Shown here: one piece after another, positions 24,885 through 33,323 of the stretch
Numbering within the stretch: the stretch's first letter is position 1
How the letters are laid out: each line of letters begins with the position of its first letter
From: Kribbella qitaiheensis
GTDB lineage: Bacteria > Actinomycetota > Actinomycetes > Propionibacteriales > Kribbellaceae
Assembly: GCF_014217565.1 (NCBI RefSeq)
Contig: NZ_CP043661.1
Coordinates: 7,998,001 to 8,062,000 of the forward strand
Direction: 5' to 3'
Length of the DNA stretch: 64,000 nucleotides
Position numbers and translations under genes: made by a program
Notes under the pieces: generated by a model
Told to the model about the DNA's origin: nothing
Databases searched by the model: none
The model's input: the letters and a program-made list of their open reading frames with translations, nothing else

Positions 24885-25511
24885 CTAGTGGGTGAGGAGG
24901 AGCTGGGTTGCGAGGGCGCAGATGAGGAGGGATGAGGCCAGGGCTGTGCTGAGGCGGCCGTGGGGGCTGGTGAGGGCTCGGCCCAGGAGGGCTCCGCCGC
25001 CGGCCAGCAGGAGTTGCCAGCTGGTGGAGGCGATGAAGGCGGCGATGACGAATACGGTTTGGTGGAGGAGGGACGGGGTGCTGCGGGCGCCGAGTACGAG
25101 AGCGGTGAAGTAGATGACGGTGGTCGGGTTGAGCATGGTCATGCCGAGCAGGCCGAAGTACGCCCGGGTCGGTGTCGGTGTCGGTGGCGGTTTGGTCGGG
25201 CTGGACGATGTCAGGCGACGGTGTTGGTTCAGGGCGGTTGCTGCGCTGCGTACGGCCAGCGCGATGAGCACCAGCGCGGAGATCCACTTCAGCGGGGTGG
25301 TGATCGGTTCGATCAGCGGCGCGATGACTGAGCCGCCGAGAGTTGCGATGAGTGCGTACAGGCCGTCGGCGGTCGCTACCCCCAGAGCGGCGTACACGCC
25401 GATCTTGAGGGAAGTCCGCGCGGTGAGAGCTACTACGTAGGTCGCGACGGCTCCGACAGGCATGGCGATGCCATAGCCGGCGAGCAGCCCCGCGACGAGC
25501 GCGGCGGTCAC
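24885..25511 (-). CDS. LysE/RhtB-family transporter
   Basis: A 208-aa inner-membrane protein with five to six helices. The N-terminal GYGIAMPVGAVATYVVAL corresponds to the LysE G-x-x-x-P-G-P region, and LLGMTMLNPTTVIYFTALVL carries the conserved N-P in the middle helix. A Pro/Thr-rich cytoplasmic loop (SPTKPPPTPTPTRA) separates the halves. Family members export amino acids or related metabolites by proton exchange. The start is a GTG without an obvious Shine-Dalgarno, so the N-terminus is uncertain by a few residues. It is a single gene between the secreted protein and the helicase operon. Confidence 0.85.
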   Translation of the reverse strand: MTAALVAGLLAGYGIAMPVGAVATYVVALTARTSLKIGVYAALGVATADGLYALIATLGGSVIAPLIEPITTPLKWISALVLIALAVRSAATALNQHRRLTSSSPTKPPPTPTPTRAYFGLLGMTMLNPTTVIYFTALVLGARSTPSLLHQTVFVIAAFIASTSWQLLLAGGGALLGRALTSPHGRLSTALASSLLICALATQLLLTH

Positions 25512-25676
25512 GACCGCGAGTGGATTGGCCTCCGCACCAGGCCGGTCTGCTGCTGGACCCGCACCGTACGAACGGCGGAGCTCAACAGGAGAACGGTTTC
25601 GGTCGTGGTCATACCCGAATCCTGCGTTGCGGGGCTCCCGCGCGGCAACCTATTTAGTAATTGTCTAAGGCCCTTG

Positions 25677-28600
25677 TTAGAGGGTTTGGGAGACGGCTGT
25701 GGTGGGGGCGAGGAAGAGGAGGACGGGGCGGCCGCTGTTGGGGAGCATGTCGGTGTACGCCTGTAGCTGAGGGGCGTAGTAGGCGACTCGGGCGTCCAGG
25801 GCGGCTGCCGGGACGGCGTCGGTTTTGTAGTCGACGATGATCAGGGTGCCGTCGTCTTCGCGGTAGATCAGGTCGACGAAACCTTCGAGAACCGTGCCAT
25901 CGGGTTGCAGAGTGCCGATGTACGACTCGCGCCAGTGCTCGCGCGCGGCTGCTCGCCGTACGACGTCCGAGCCGAGCGCCGATCGGACCAGCGCGGTGAC
26001 GACCTCGGAGTACTCCACCACTCCTTCAGCCAGACATTGCCCAGCGACCGCGGCGTCGAGGCCGGCGCCGGTGGCGAGGTCGACGACTTGGAGTACGCCG
26101 TGGACGGCGCGGCCGATGGCGGTGCCGTACCGGCCTTTGGACCAAGGCGGCAGCTCGATGTCGCGCGCGGCCTTGGCGCTACCAGGGTCGGCGCCGTGCA
26201 ACGCGACATCCGGGCCGGTGCCTTCCAGCCCGGACGCGCTCTGCGCCGACCGACGCCGGCTCGCCTGTCGCGCTTCGGTGATCTTGGCTTCCCACTCCTG
26301 GCGATTGACCGGCGGAGCGACCTCGGCCGAGGCGCGCGCGTCGTCCGACGACACCTCGACCGGTGGGCCGTGGAAGAATGTCGTGTGAGGTGCTTCGGCG
26401 GCTCCGGCGCTGGTCAGCAACTCGGCGTTGCTGGAGTGCTTTCGACTGCCGGAACGGTGGAGCGAGACGACGAGGTGGTCCCGCGCACGGGTCGCCGCGA
26501 CGTACAGCAGTCGTCGACGCTCGTAGTCGTCCATCTGCTCATCGACGGGTTGAACCAGATCGAAGTCTTCGGTCTGCACCGACGCTTTGAGCTTGACCGC
26601 GTAGCCGCCGTCGGGTGGCCACAGCACCTGTACGCCGCGTTGCCTGTTCGGTGCGGCCGTCATGCCGGACAGGATGACGATCGGAAACTCCAGGCCTTTG
26701 GCGGCGTGGATCGTCATCACTCGTACGGCGTCCGCGTCGGTCTCGGGCAGCACGGCCTCCGCGACTCGCGAGGCTTCCTCGCCTTGGTGAGCGGCCCAGG
26801 CCAGGTACGACCGGAGGCCGCCGTGCTCGACTTCGGACCAGGCTCGCGCTTGATCGACGACGAAGCGGACTCGGCGCCACGCGTCGCGTGCTCGCGGACC
26901 GGTCGCGGCGACCTCGAGCATGCGGCGGTCCGCGACGATCTTCGCGAGTACCTCGCTCGGGGTGAGCCAGCGGGCGGCGTAGTACGTGCGGCGCAGCCAT
27001 TCCATCGCTTCGCCGACCGGGTGGGTCAGCAGTGAGTCGGGGACCGGCGCGGTGAGAGTGAATGAGCCGCCGGATCGCTTCCAGACGAACAGGTCGTCGT
27101 CGCCGCAGCCGAACAGCGGTGAACGCAAGGCTGTCACCAGTGCGAGTTGGTCGCTCGGGTCGCCGAGCGCGCGAGCGCAGGCGAGGAGGTCGCGGACCTC
27201 GGAGGTTTGATAGACGAGTGAGCTGGCCTCGGCGCGGTACGGGATGTCGGCGCGGTCGAGGGCATCCTCGAGGAACGGCAGGGACGTTCGGGCGGGAACC
27301 AGTACTGCGATGTCGCCGGCGCCGGCGGTGCGCCAGGTTTCGGCCTTCTCGTCGTAGACCTGCCAGCCTTCGCGCAAGGCGCGATCCACGACGGCGGCGA
27401 CGTCGGCCGCCTCGTGTTCGCGGAGGGCGGTGGCTTGGGCGCGGGGGAGACCGTCGTGCGGCTGGGCGCCTAGCACCGTGACCGCGGGTCCGCCCGGGAT
27501 CGACGGGTCGCCCGCTGTCGTGGGGGCGAGGTCGTCGGAGGCGAGGTTCGGGACGGAGACGGCGAAACCGCGCCGAAGCGGGATAACAGTGGCGAGGTCC
27601 GGCACCTCAGGCGCAGGGTCAGGCTCGCTGTCGGGCACACGCTCAAGCGAGACGTGCGGCTCTGGCGTGGCGTCGAGATCAGGCGAGGCGTGGGGATCAG
27701 GCGAGGCGTCCGGCTCAAGTGTGGTGTCGGGTGGAGTGCCGTCGTCGCCGAGGAGGGACAGTTGGTCACCGCTTACTGCACTCGGCTGGTGGTCGACGGC
27801 GGGCGCCTTTGAAGCACCCGCGGGGACTGGAGTCGTCGCTGACGCCGAGGTTGGCATGCCTGGCGGGAGGGTTTTGGGTGGCGTTGCCGGTGCCGTCGAG
27901 GTCGGCGAGCCTGATGGGAGGGCTGTGGTGGTGGTGGAAGTTAGGTGACGGGTGGTGGGGGCGGGGGTGCGGTGGGGGGTTAGGGGTTGGTAGGCGGGCT
28001 GGGCGTTTTCCTGGGGCTGGATGAGGGTGGTGAAGACGTGGTTGACCCAGTCGAGGACCTGGGGGACTGTGCGGAAGTTGGTGGTCAGTTCGACCGTCTC
28101 GCCGAGTAGGTCCTGGGCCGTCAGGTAGGTCGCGATGTTCGCGCGGCGGAAGCGGTAGATCGACTGTTTCGGATCGCCGACCACGAAGAGACGCCCAGGG
28201 GGTACTTCGACGTCGCGCCAGTCGGGAGCGTCCGCTGCCGCGCCGCCTGCGATTCGTACTGCGAGTTCGATCTGGATCGGGTCGGTGTCCTGGAACTCGT
28301 CGAGTAGCAGCCGTTGGTAGCGCTCCTGTAGGGCTGACCGGACGGAGGTCTCACGGCGAAGCAGGTTGCGGGCCAGTACCAGGAGGTCGTGGAACTCCAG
28401 CCGGCCCTCGGCGCGGCGTAGCTCGGCCGACTCCAGCACTCGCACCGCGACCCAGTGCGAAAGATGCCGTAGGCAAGCATCGAGGAGCAGCTCGACCAGC
28501 GAGCCGGCGACCTCGACGACCTCGGTGCAGTCACCGCGCGTCTTGGTGATGTCGGGCCAGTTCTCCTTGCGACCGATCTTCCCCACCTTCAGGCCGCGCA

Positions 28601-29360
28601 GGTTCTGCAGGATCGCCAGCTGGGTCTCTTGGTCGTTCGCCGCGTCGAGCATCAGGCCGAGGTCGCGGATCCGATGCACCTTCGGTAGCAGCCTGTCCTC
28701 GTCGGTCAGGCAATCTACCGCGACCGAGCCGATCTGCGCGGCGGCCGCGATCAGCCCGCTCAGATCCGGCATCTCGACCAGGTCGGGTGGATCCACCAGC
28801 ACCCGGTCGCTGATCAGGTCCCAGTCGTTGCCGAACAACCGCGCCAGCGACCGCAGGTGCTTCAGTTCGACCCCGACGGCCATTGCCAGCAGCAACGGCT
28901 CCGCGATCGTGTCGTCGTCCAGCAACTGCTGCTGCAACTCCGACCAGCGTTCCTCGAACGCCACCGACGAACCGACCTCGTCCAGTACGTCGATCAGCGG
29001 TGGCAGCCCGGCTTCGATCGGATGCGCGAGCAGAAGCTGTTGCGCGAACGAGTGCAACGTCCCGATCGACGCCGAATCCAGATCGTCCAATGCCGCATCA
29101 GCCAGCTGCCGCGACGGCCCCCGACGAGCTTTCTCGAACTCCACCCGCAGCCGGTCCCGCAGCTCCGCACCCGCCTTCTCGGTGAACGTGACAGCTGCAA
29201 CCGTGCTCAGCGGGATCCCGTCCCGCAGCACCAAGGTCGTCACCCGATCCACCAACGCATGCGTCTTCCCAGACCCAGCCCCAGCCTCGACGAACAGCGT
29301 CTCGCCGGTGTCCGACCGAATCTGCTCCCGCGCCTCCGCGTCCAGCAACTCCTCACTCAT
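25677..29360 (-). CDS. AddA-like UvrD-type helicase with C-terminal nuclease
   Basis: A 1227-aa superfamily 1 helicase-nuclease, the AddA/RecB-like subunit of a double-strand-break resection enzyme. Walker A is EAGAGSGKTH (residues 26-35), motif II LLLDEFQDTD (about 350), motif III GDPKQSIYRFRRAN, motif IV TNFRTVPQVLDW (about 425), motif V VMTIHAAKGLEFP (about 885) and motif VI YVAATRARDH (about 955). The PD-(D/E)XK nuclease carries EGFVDLIYRE and LIIVDYKTD (about 1175). Residues of about 455-620 are an unusual Pro/Thr/Ser/Asp-rich insertion without family resemblance. The start codon lies inside the end of the AddB-like gene (8-nt overlap), so the subunits are co-translated. Confidence 0.9.
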   Translation of the reverse strand: MSEELLDAEAREQIRSDTGETLFVEAGAGSGKTHALVDRVTTLVLRDGIPLSTVAAVTFTEKAGAELRDRLRVEFEKARRGPSRQLADAALDDLDSASIGTLHSFAQQLLLAHPIEAGLPPLIDVLDEVGSSVAFEERWSELQQQLLDDDTIAEPLLLAMAVGVELKHLRSLARLFGNDWDLISDRVLVDPPDLVEMPDLSGLIAAAAQIGSVAVDCLTDEDRLLPKVHRIRDLGLMLDAANDQETQLAILQNLRGLKVGKIGRKENWPDITKTRGDCTEVVEVAGSLVELLLDACLRHLSHWVAVRVLESAELRRAEGRLEFHDLLVLARNLLRRETSVRSALQERYQRLLLDEFQDTDPIQIELAVRIAGGAAADAPDWRDVEVPPGRLFVVGDPKQSIYRFRRANIATYLTAQDLLGETVELTTNFRTVPQVLDWVNHVFTTLIQPQENAQPAYQPLTPHRTPAPTTRHLTSTTTTALPSGSPTSTAPATPPKTLPPGMPTSASATTPVPAGASKAPAVDHQPSAVSGDQLSLLGDDGTPPDTTLEPDASPDPHASPDLDATPEPHVSLERVPDSEPDPAPEVPDLATVIPLRRGFAVSVPNLASDDLAPTTAGDPSIPGGPAVTVLGAQPHDGLPRAQATALREHEAADVAAVVDRALREGWQVYDEKAETWRTAGAGDIAVLVPARTSLPFLEDALDRADIPYRAEASSLVYQTSEVRDLLACARALGDPSDQLALVTALRSPLFGCGDDDLFVWKRSGGSFTLTAPVPDSLLTHPVGEAMEWLRRTYYAARWLTPSEVLAKIVADRRMLEVAATGPRARDAWRRVRFVVDQARAWSEVEHGGLRSYLAWAAHQGEEASRVAEAVLPETDADAVRVMTIHAAKGLEFPIVILSGMTAAPNRQRGVQVLWPPDGGYAVKLKASVQTEDFDLVQPVDEQMDDYERRRLLYVAATRARDHLVVSLHRSGSRKHSSNAELLTSAGAAEAPHTTFFHGPPVEVSSDDARASAEVAPPVNRQEWEAKITEARQASRRRSAQSASGLEGTGPDVALHGADPGSAKAARDIELPPWSKGRYGTAIGRAVHGVLQVVDLATGAGLDAAVAGQCLAEGVVEYSEVVTALVRSALGSDVVRRAAAREHWRESYIGTLQPDGTVLEGFVDLIYREDDGTLIIVDYKTDAVPAAALDARVAYYAPQLQAYTDMLPNSGRPVLLFLAPTTAVSQTL

Positions 29361-32300
29361 CGAGGGCCACCTCCTCGAATGCAGGTAGCGCGCCTGGGTC
29401 GATCAGTCGGACCAAGCGTTCCAGCTCTGGATCCTGGCGTTTCCGTTCCCATCTGGTTCGAACCCCGCTGTGGCCGATTCCGTCGGGGTTGCAGTACGGA
29501 CATTGCACCCAAAGGAAGTCCGGTACTTCGGGTGCCTTCGCCGGGAACTGGCCGGAAGCGATCGACGACACGATCACCTCCAGCGTGTCCACGTACCTGG
29601 CCTCGACCTCGTCCGTCAGCGGCACCGGAATCCGCCGGCCGCCCTTGCGCACGAACCAGTACGCCGCCTCCACGGGCGTCGACTCTTCGCCCAGCCGAGC
29701 GCGCGCCGCATACGCATAGACCGGCAGCTGCAACTTGGTCCCGGCCGCCACCGGATCCGACTCGATCGCCTCGTACCGCGAGAAGCCACCGGTCTTCACA
29801 TCGGTGACGTAGATCGTGCCGTCCCGGCCGAGATCGACCTTGTCCGCCGAGCCCCGCAACAGCACCCGCCCCGATGGAATCGGGATCTCAACCGCCGGCT
29901 CCCCATCGAAGCCGAACCGCAGCTCGCTCGCGACCACCGACGCGTCATGCTCGAACCGCCAGCGATCATCATCGGCAAGCAGCACCAGCAGATCGCCCAG
30001 GATCCGCAGCCGCTCCCGCTGCCACAACCGCGGATGCCCGGTCAGCCCCTCGGCCTCGAACCGATCGGCCAGCTCCGCACCGATCGCCAGCAACAGCGAT
30101 CGCTGCTCGGCCGACCATTCCTCGCCGTACTCAGGCAGCGATCCGGCCAGCCGGGACACGAACGCGTCCAGGCTGTTGTGGATCAGATTCCCCACCTGCA
30201 GAGGCGAGATCACCAGGAGATCTTCCGGCGACTCAAGCGGCTCCACCTGCAGCAACCGTTCGACGAAGTACGCGTGCGGACAGGTCGCATACGACTCCAG
30301 CAATGTCGGCGAGGCAACCCGATCCTCCGACGCGTAGTCCGGCAGGCCGGGCACCCCCGACAGATTCCCGTCGAACCGCGTGAACTCGTCGCCCGAACGC
30401 GCCCGCAACAGCACCCGAGCCCGCTCGACCACCTGGTCGGGCAACGCAAGCCCCGCCGACAACGCCCGCACCTGCCAGTCCTGCTCCGTCGCCGCCATCC
30501 CTGCCGTGGTCAACGAACCGGCGTACGACGCGGAGGTGAGCGGCCGATCGCCGTACTCCGCTCGGTCCCACTCGGTCGCGGCAAGCGCGTGGTCGCCGGT
30601 CAACGACCGCAACGTACCGAGCAACCAGCGCGTCGGTAGCCGACGGCTGGATCGGCGAAGATCGCCACGCGGGAACGACGCGACGACCCGTTGCGAACCG
30701 GCCGAGAACGCCGCGAGCAGATGCCGCTGCTTCTCGTCCAGCCGGTCGCGGAACGATGCCAGCTCCGGCGCGGCGGCCTCCCGGACCCGATGGGGGAGTA
30801 GCGCGTCCTCGTGAACCCGCCCCGGATAAAGGTCTTCCGACAACCCGACCACGAACACGATGTCCACCGAGAGCCCGATGCTCGTGGACATCGGCGCCAC
30901 CAGCACTCCGGTGCCGAACGTGCCCACTCGCGGCAGCGATTGCTGCAACTCCAGATCGAGGACATCGCGCAGTACGGTCAGGCCGGCCGGCGTACCGAGC
31001 TCGTCGAGGGTCGACAAGCCATGCAGAGATCCCTCCACCGCAACCGCTGCGTATTGCTCCTCGACCGGCAACGAATCGGTGTCTCCCAACAGATCCTGGA
31101 AGAGCTCAAGTACCGCGGCGGCCAGCTCCGACCAAGTCTCGAACAACGCGACCGCCTGAAGCCGTCGACGCAGCTCCGAAGCGAACTGATGAAGCCGCTC
31201 CGCCGTCTCCGCGTTGTACTGCGCACGCCGTACTGCGGCGGGCCGGGAATCCTCAGCCGCTGCCTCTTGATCGGCCGTACGACGTTCTGACTCCGCATAG
31301 CGCGCCAGCCGGTCGTCCCAGTCGTCACCGCGAACCACTCCGGCGACCCGCGACATCCGCTCCCACTGCGGCACCGGGATCCGTTCGCCGGTGAAGTCCC
31401 GAGTCGGAGCGTTGGCCAGCGCCCGGAACAAGTCCGCGCGGGGGAGATCGCGGTCGACCAATGCGAGAACTTCCAGCAACGTCCGACCCAGCGCTCGCTC
31501 GTGGACCGGCCTCGTCCCCGGACCGTTGACCTCGATCTTGGCGGCCGCGAGATGCTCGTGCAGCAGCCGGGCATACGGAGTGGCTGCCGAGTAGAGCACC
31601 GCGATCCGGTGGGCCGGCGTACGGGCGAGGGAGGCGACCACGGCTCGCACGACGCAGCGGACCTCGTCGTCGGCGTCGGAGGCGTTGAGCACCTCGGTCG
31701 CGACCGGATAGTTCTTGGAGATGGACGTCGGCAGATCGATGCCGATCCGCTCCAGCGATCGCCGTACGGCGCGATCGGCGCGCTTCACGTCGGTCAGTCC
31801 GACGATCACGGTCAGATCGGCTGCGGCCGTCCCGAGTGCTTCGACGAACCCGGCTTCGGCCTGCGTCAGTTCCTGCGGCAGGTAGAGCACCAGCGCACCG
31901 AGCTCGGCAACGATTGCAGGATTCTCAGCCGCCCTCGCGGCCGCAGTCTCCAGCAAGTCGGTCTCGTCGTACCAATCCGGCGACAACTCACCGGTGACAT
32001 GGCGATGAAGCCGAATCAGATCGGGGCCGAGAACTGAGGCTGAGGACACTTTCTCAAGGACCGGCTCGCTCAGATCGCGCAGCTCCCGATGGGCTGCAGC
32101 AAGCGCTTGGATCGTGGCCGGATGGTCGGCGACCTCCGCGAAGACCCCGGGCGCCTTCGACAGCGCAGTACGCCAGGTCGCTGCCACGATCGGGCGGGTT
32201 GCGGGACGACGCGGTGCGAGCAGGCCGGAGGCGAGCTGTTCGGCCAAGCGGGGCAGCGTTGCCAGATAGAGCCCGGCGATGCCGGCGACGGCCAGAAAAC

Positions 32301-32448
32301 GCCGTGCGGCCACACCGGCCAGGTTGTTGGGCAGCAACAGGGTGACCGGCTTCATCGGGTCCTCGGCCTTCAGGCCCGCCACGACCTCACGCAGCCGCTC
32401 CAACGCGGCCGCGCCGTACGCCGTGGTCTCGATCCGGGTCGCGCTCAC
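29353..32448 (-). CDS. AddB-like PD-(D/E)XK nuclease/helicase-fold subunit
   Basis: A 1031-aa partner of the AddA-like gene. The N-terminal region is a degenerate helicase fold whose first motif lacks the GKT loop (VTLLLPNNLAGVAARRFL). The C-terminal RecB-type nuclease has RGSADKVDLGRDG and YVTDVKTGG (about residue 880) for metal binding. Cysteines in YATCPHAYF (about 723) and QCPYCNPDGIG (about 985) match the iron-sulfur cluster that staples AddB-type nucleases. GTG 32448 is chosen from GGGAGG five bases upstream and because it precedes the first conserved sequence; the longer frame has no similarity. Together with AddA it should resect DNA ends before recombination. Confidence 0.88.
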   Translation of the reverse strand: MSATRIETTAYGAAALERLREVVAGLKAEDPMKPVTLLLPNNLAGVAARRFLAVAGIAGLYLATLPRLAEQLASGLLAPRRPATRPIVAATWRTALSKAPGVFAEVADHPATIQALAAAHRELRDLSEPVLEKVSSASVLGPDLIRLHRHVTGELSPDWYDETDLLETAAARAAENPAIVAELGALVLYLPQELTQAEAGFVEALGTAAADLTVIVGLTDVKRADRAVRRSLERIGIDLPTSISKNYPVATEVLNASDADDEVRCVVRAVVASLARTPAHRIAVLYSAATPYARLLHEHLAAAKIEVNGPGTRPVHERALGRTLLEVLALVDRDLPRADLFRALANAPTRDFTGERIPVPQWERMSRVAGVVRGDDWDDRLARYAESERRTADQEAAAEDSRPAAVRRAQYNAETAERLHQFASELRRRLQAVALFETWSELAAAVLELFQDLLGDTDSLPVEEQYAAVAVEGSLHGLSTLDELGTPAGLTVLRDVLDLELQQSLPRVGTFGTGVLVAPMSTSIGLSVDIVFVVGLSEDLYPGRVHEDALLPHRVREAAAPELASFRDRLDEKQRHLLAAFSAGSQRVVASFPRGDLRRSSRRLPTRWLLGTLRSLTGDHALAATEWDRAEYGDRPLTSASYAGSLTTAGMAATEQDWQVRALSAGLALPDQVVERARVLLRARSGDEFTRFDGNLSGVPGLPDYASEDRVASPTLLESYATCPHAYFVERLLQVEPLESPEDLLVISPLQVGNLIHNSLDAFVSRLAGSLPEYGEEWSAEQRSLLLAIGAELADRFEAEGLTGHPRLWQRERLRILGDLLVLLADDDRWRFEHDASVVASELRFGFDGEPAVEIPIPSGRVLLRGSADKVDLGRDGTIYVTDVKTGGFSRYEAIESDPVAAGTKLQLPVYAYAARARLGEESTPVEAAYWFVRKGGRRIPVPLTDEVEARYVDTLEVIVSSIASGQFPAKAPEVPDFLWVQCPYCNPDGIGHSGVRTRWERKRQDPELERLVRLIDPGALPAFEEVALDE

Positions 32449-32609
32449 CTCTGCCTCCCCCCAACAAGCCGAACAGTCGGACGAGCTTTCGATCACCCCA
32501 GACGCTAGACCACCCTCCGGACAAAAAGCGCCGACCCTTCCACAGCAGCAGCGGATCGAGGCGCGCCCATGTCGCTGCGGTGGCGGCCAAGGGCTCGGAC
32601 AATGAAGAA

Positions 32610-32807
32610 ATGACCAAGGAGACCTCCATCGCCCGCGTTCTGGTGGTGCTGGTCTTCGCCCCTGCGGGTGGCCTGTTCGGGAAGGCGGTCGCCGCGGCGG
32701 CAGCCGGTTCGAACTGGTGGCCGTGGCTGGCCGGCGCGCTGGTCTGGCTGGTCGTTCTCGGCCTGGCCGCGGTGGCGGTGTCCAACCGGCTCGACGAGCA
32801 CAGATAA
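32610..32807 (+). CDS. Small two-helix membrane protein
   Basis: A 65-aa protein with two membrane segments (ARVLVVLVFAPAGGLFG and WPWLAGALVWLVVLGLAAVA) and a charged C-terminus (SNRLDEHR). It begins 161 nt from the divergent AddB-like gene and ends 7 nt before the VOC gene, probably one transcript. The start ATG 32610 has only a weak GAAGAA-type site. Family unknown. Confidence 0.6.
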   Translation: MTKETSIARVLVVLVFAPAGGLFGKAVAAAAAGSNWWPWLAGALVWLVVLGLAAVAVSNRLDEHR

Positions 32808-32814
32808 TGCTCCG

Positions 32815-33213
32815 ATGGCCGCCGCTGTGCACCACGTCGAGATCTGGGTCCCGGACCTTTCCCGAGCATTGACGAGCTGGGGCTGGATCCTCGGCCGATT
32901 GGGCTGGAAGGACGGTGACAGCTGGCCCGGCGGATACATCTGGATCGCGCCCGACGGCAGTTATCTGGTCGTCGAGCAGAGTCCCGCGATGTCGGCGCCC
33001 GAGCACGACCGGCTGCGGCCGGGGATGAACCATCTGGCTCTCAATGCCGCGAGCCGGGCCGAGGTCGACGCGATCGTGGCCGAGGTGACTGGTCACGGCT
33101 GGACGCTGATGTTCGCCGACCGTCATCCGTACGCCGGTGGTCCGCAGCATTACGCCGCATTCCTGCATAACACCGATGGCTACGAACTCGAGATCGTAGC
33201 CCCTTCGAACTAG
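32815..33213 (+). CDS. VOC-superfamily (glyoxalase/bleomycin-resistance) protein
   Basis: A 132-aa single-domain vicinal-oxygen-chelate protein with the characteristic two beta-alpha-beta-beta-beta modules. The metal-site histidine is in VHHVEIWVPDLS, the second module starts MNHLALNAASRAEVD, and the C-terminal acidic ligand lies in DGYELEIVAP. Members are lyases, dioxygenases or drug-binding proteins. It follows the small membrane protein by seven nucleotides. The start ATG 32815 matches the family N-terminus; the longer frame overlaps the neighbour. Confidence 0.85.
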   Translation: MAAAVHHVEIWVPDLSRALTSWGWILGRLGWKDGDSWPGGYIWIAPDGSYLVVEQSPAMSAPEHDRLRPGMNHLALNAASRAEVDAIVAEVTGHGWTLMFADRHPYAGGPQHYAAFLHNTDGYELEIVAPSN

Positions 33214-33323
33214 TCGGCAGGTGAGACTTCTGATGGCTGAAGTGACACACGGGGCTGATGGTGTGACATGGTTTACGCAGGCAGCGGGAGAGGTCGCGTC
33301 GCAGTGGTGGAAGGACGGTGCTC

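Noticed and set aside
24775..25287. 170-aa minus-strand ORF over the LysE gene
   Set aside because: Pro/Arg/His-rich frame shadow overlapping a clear transporter.
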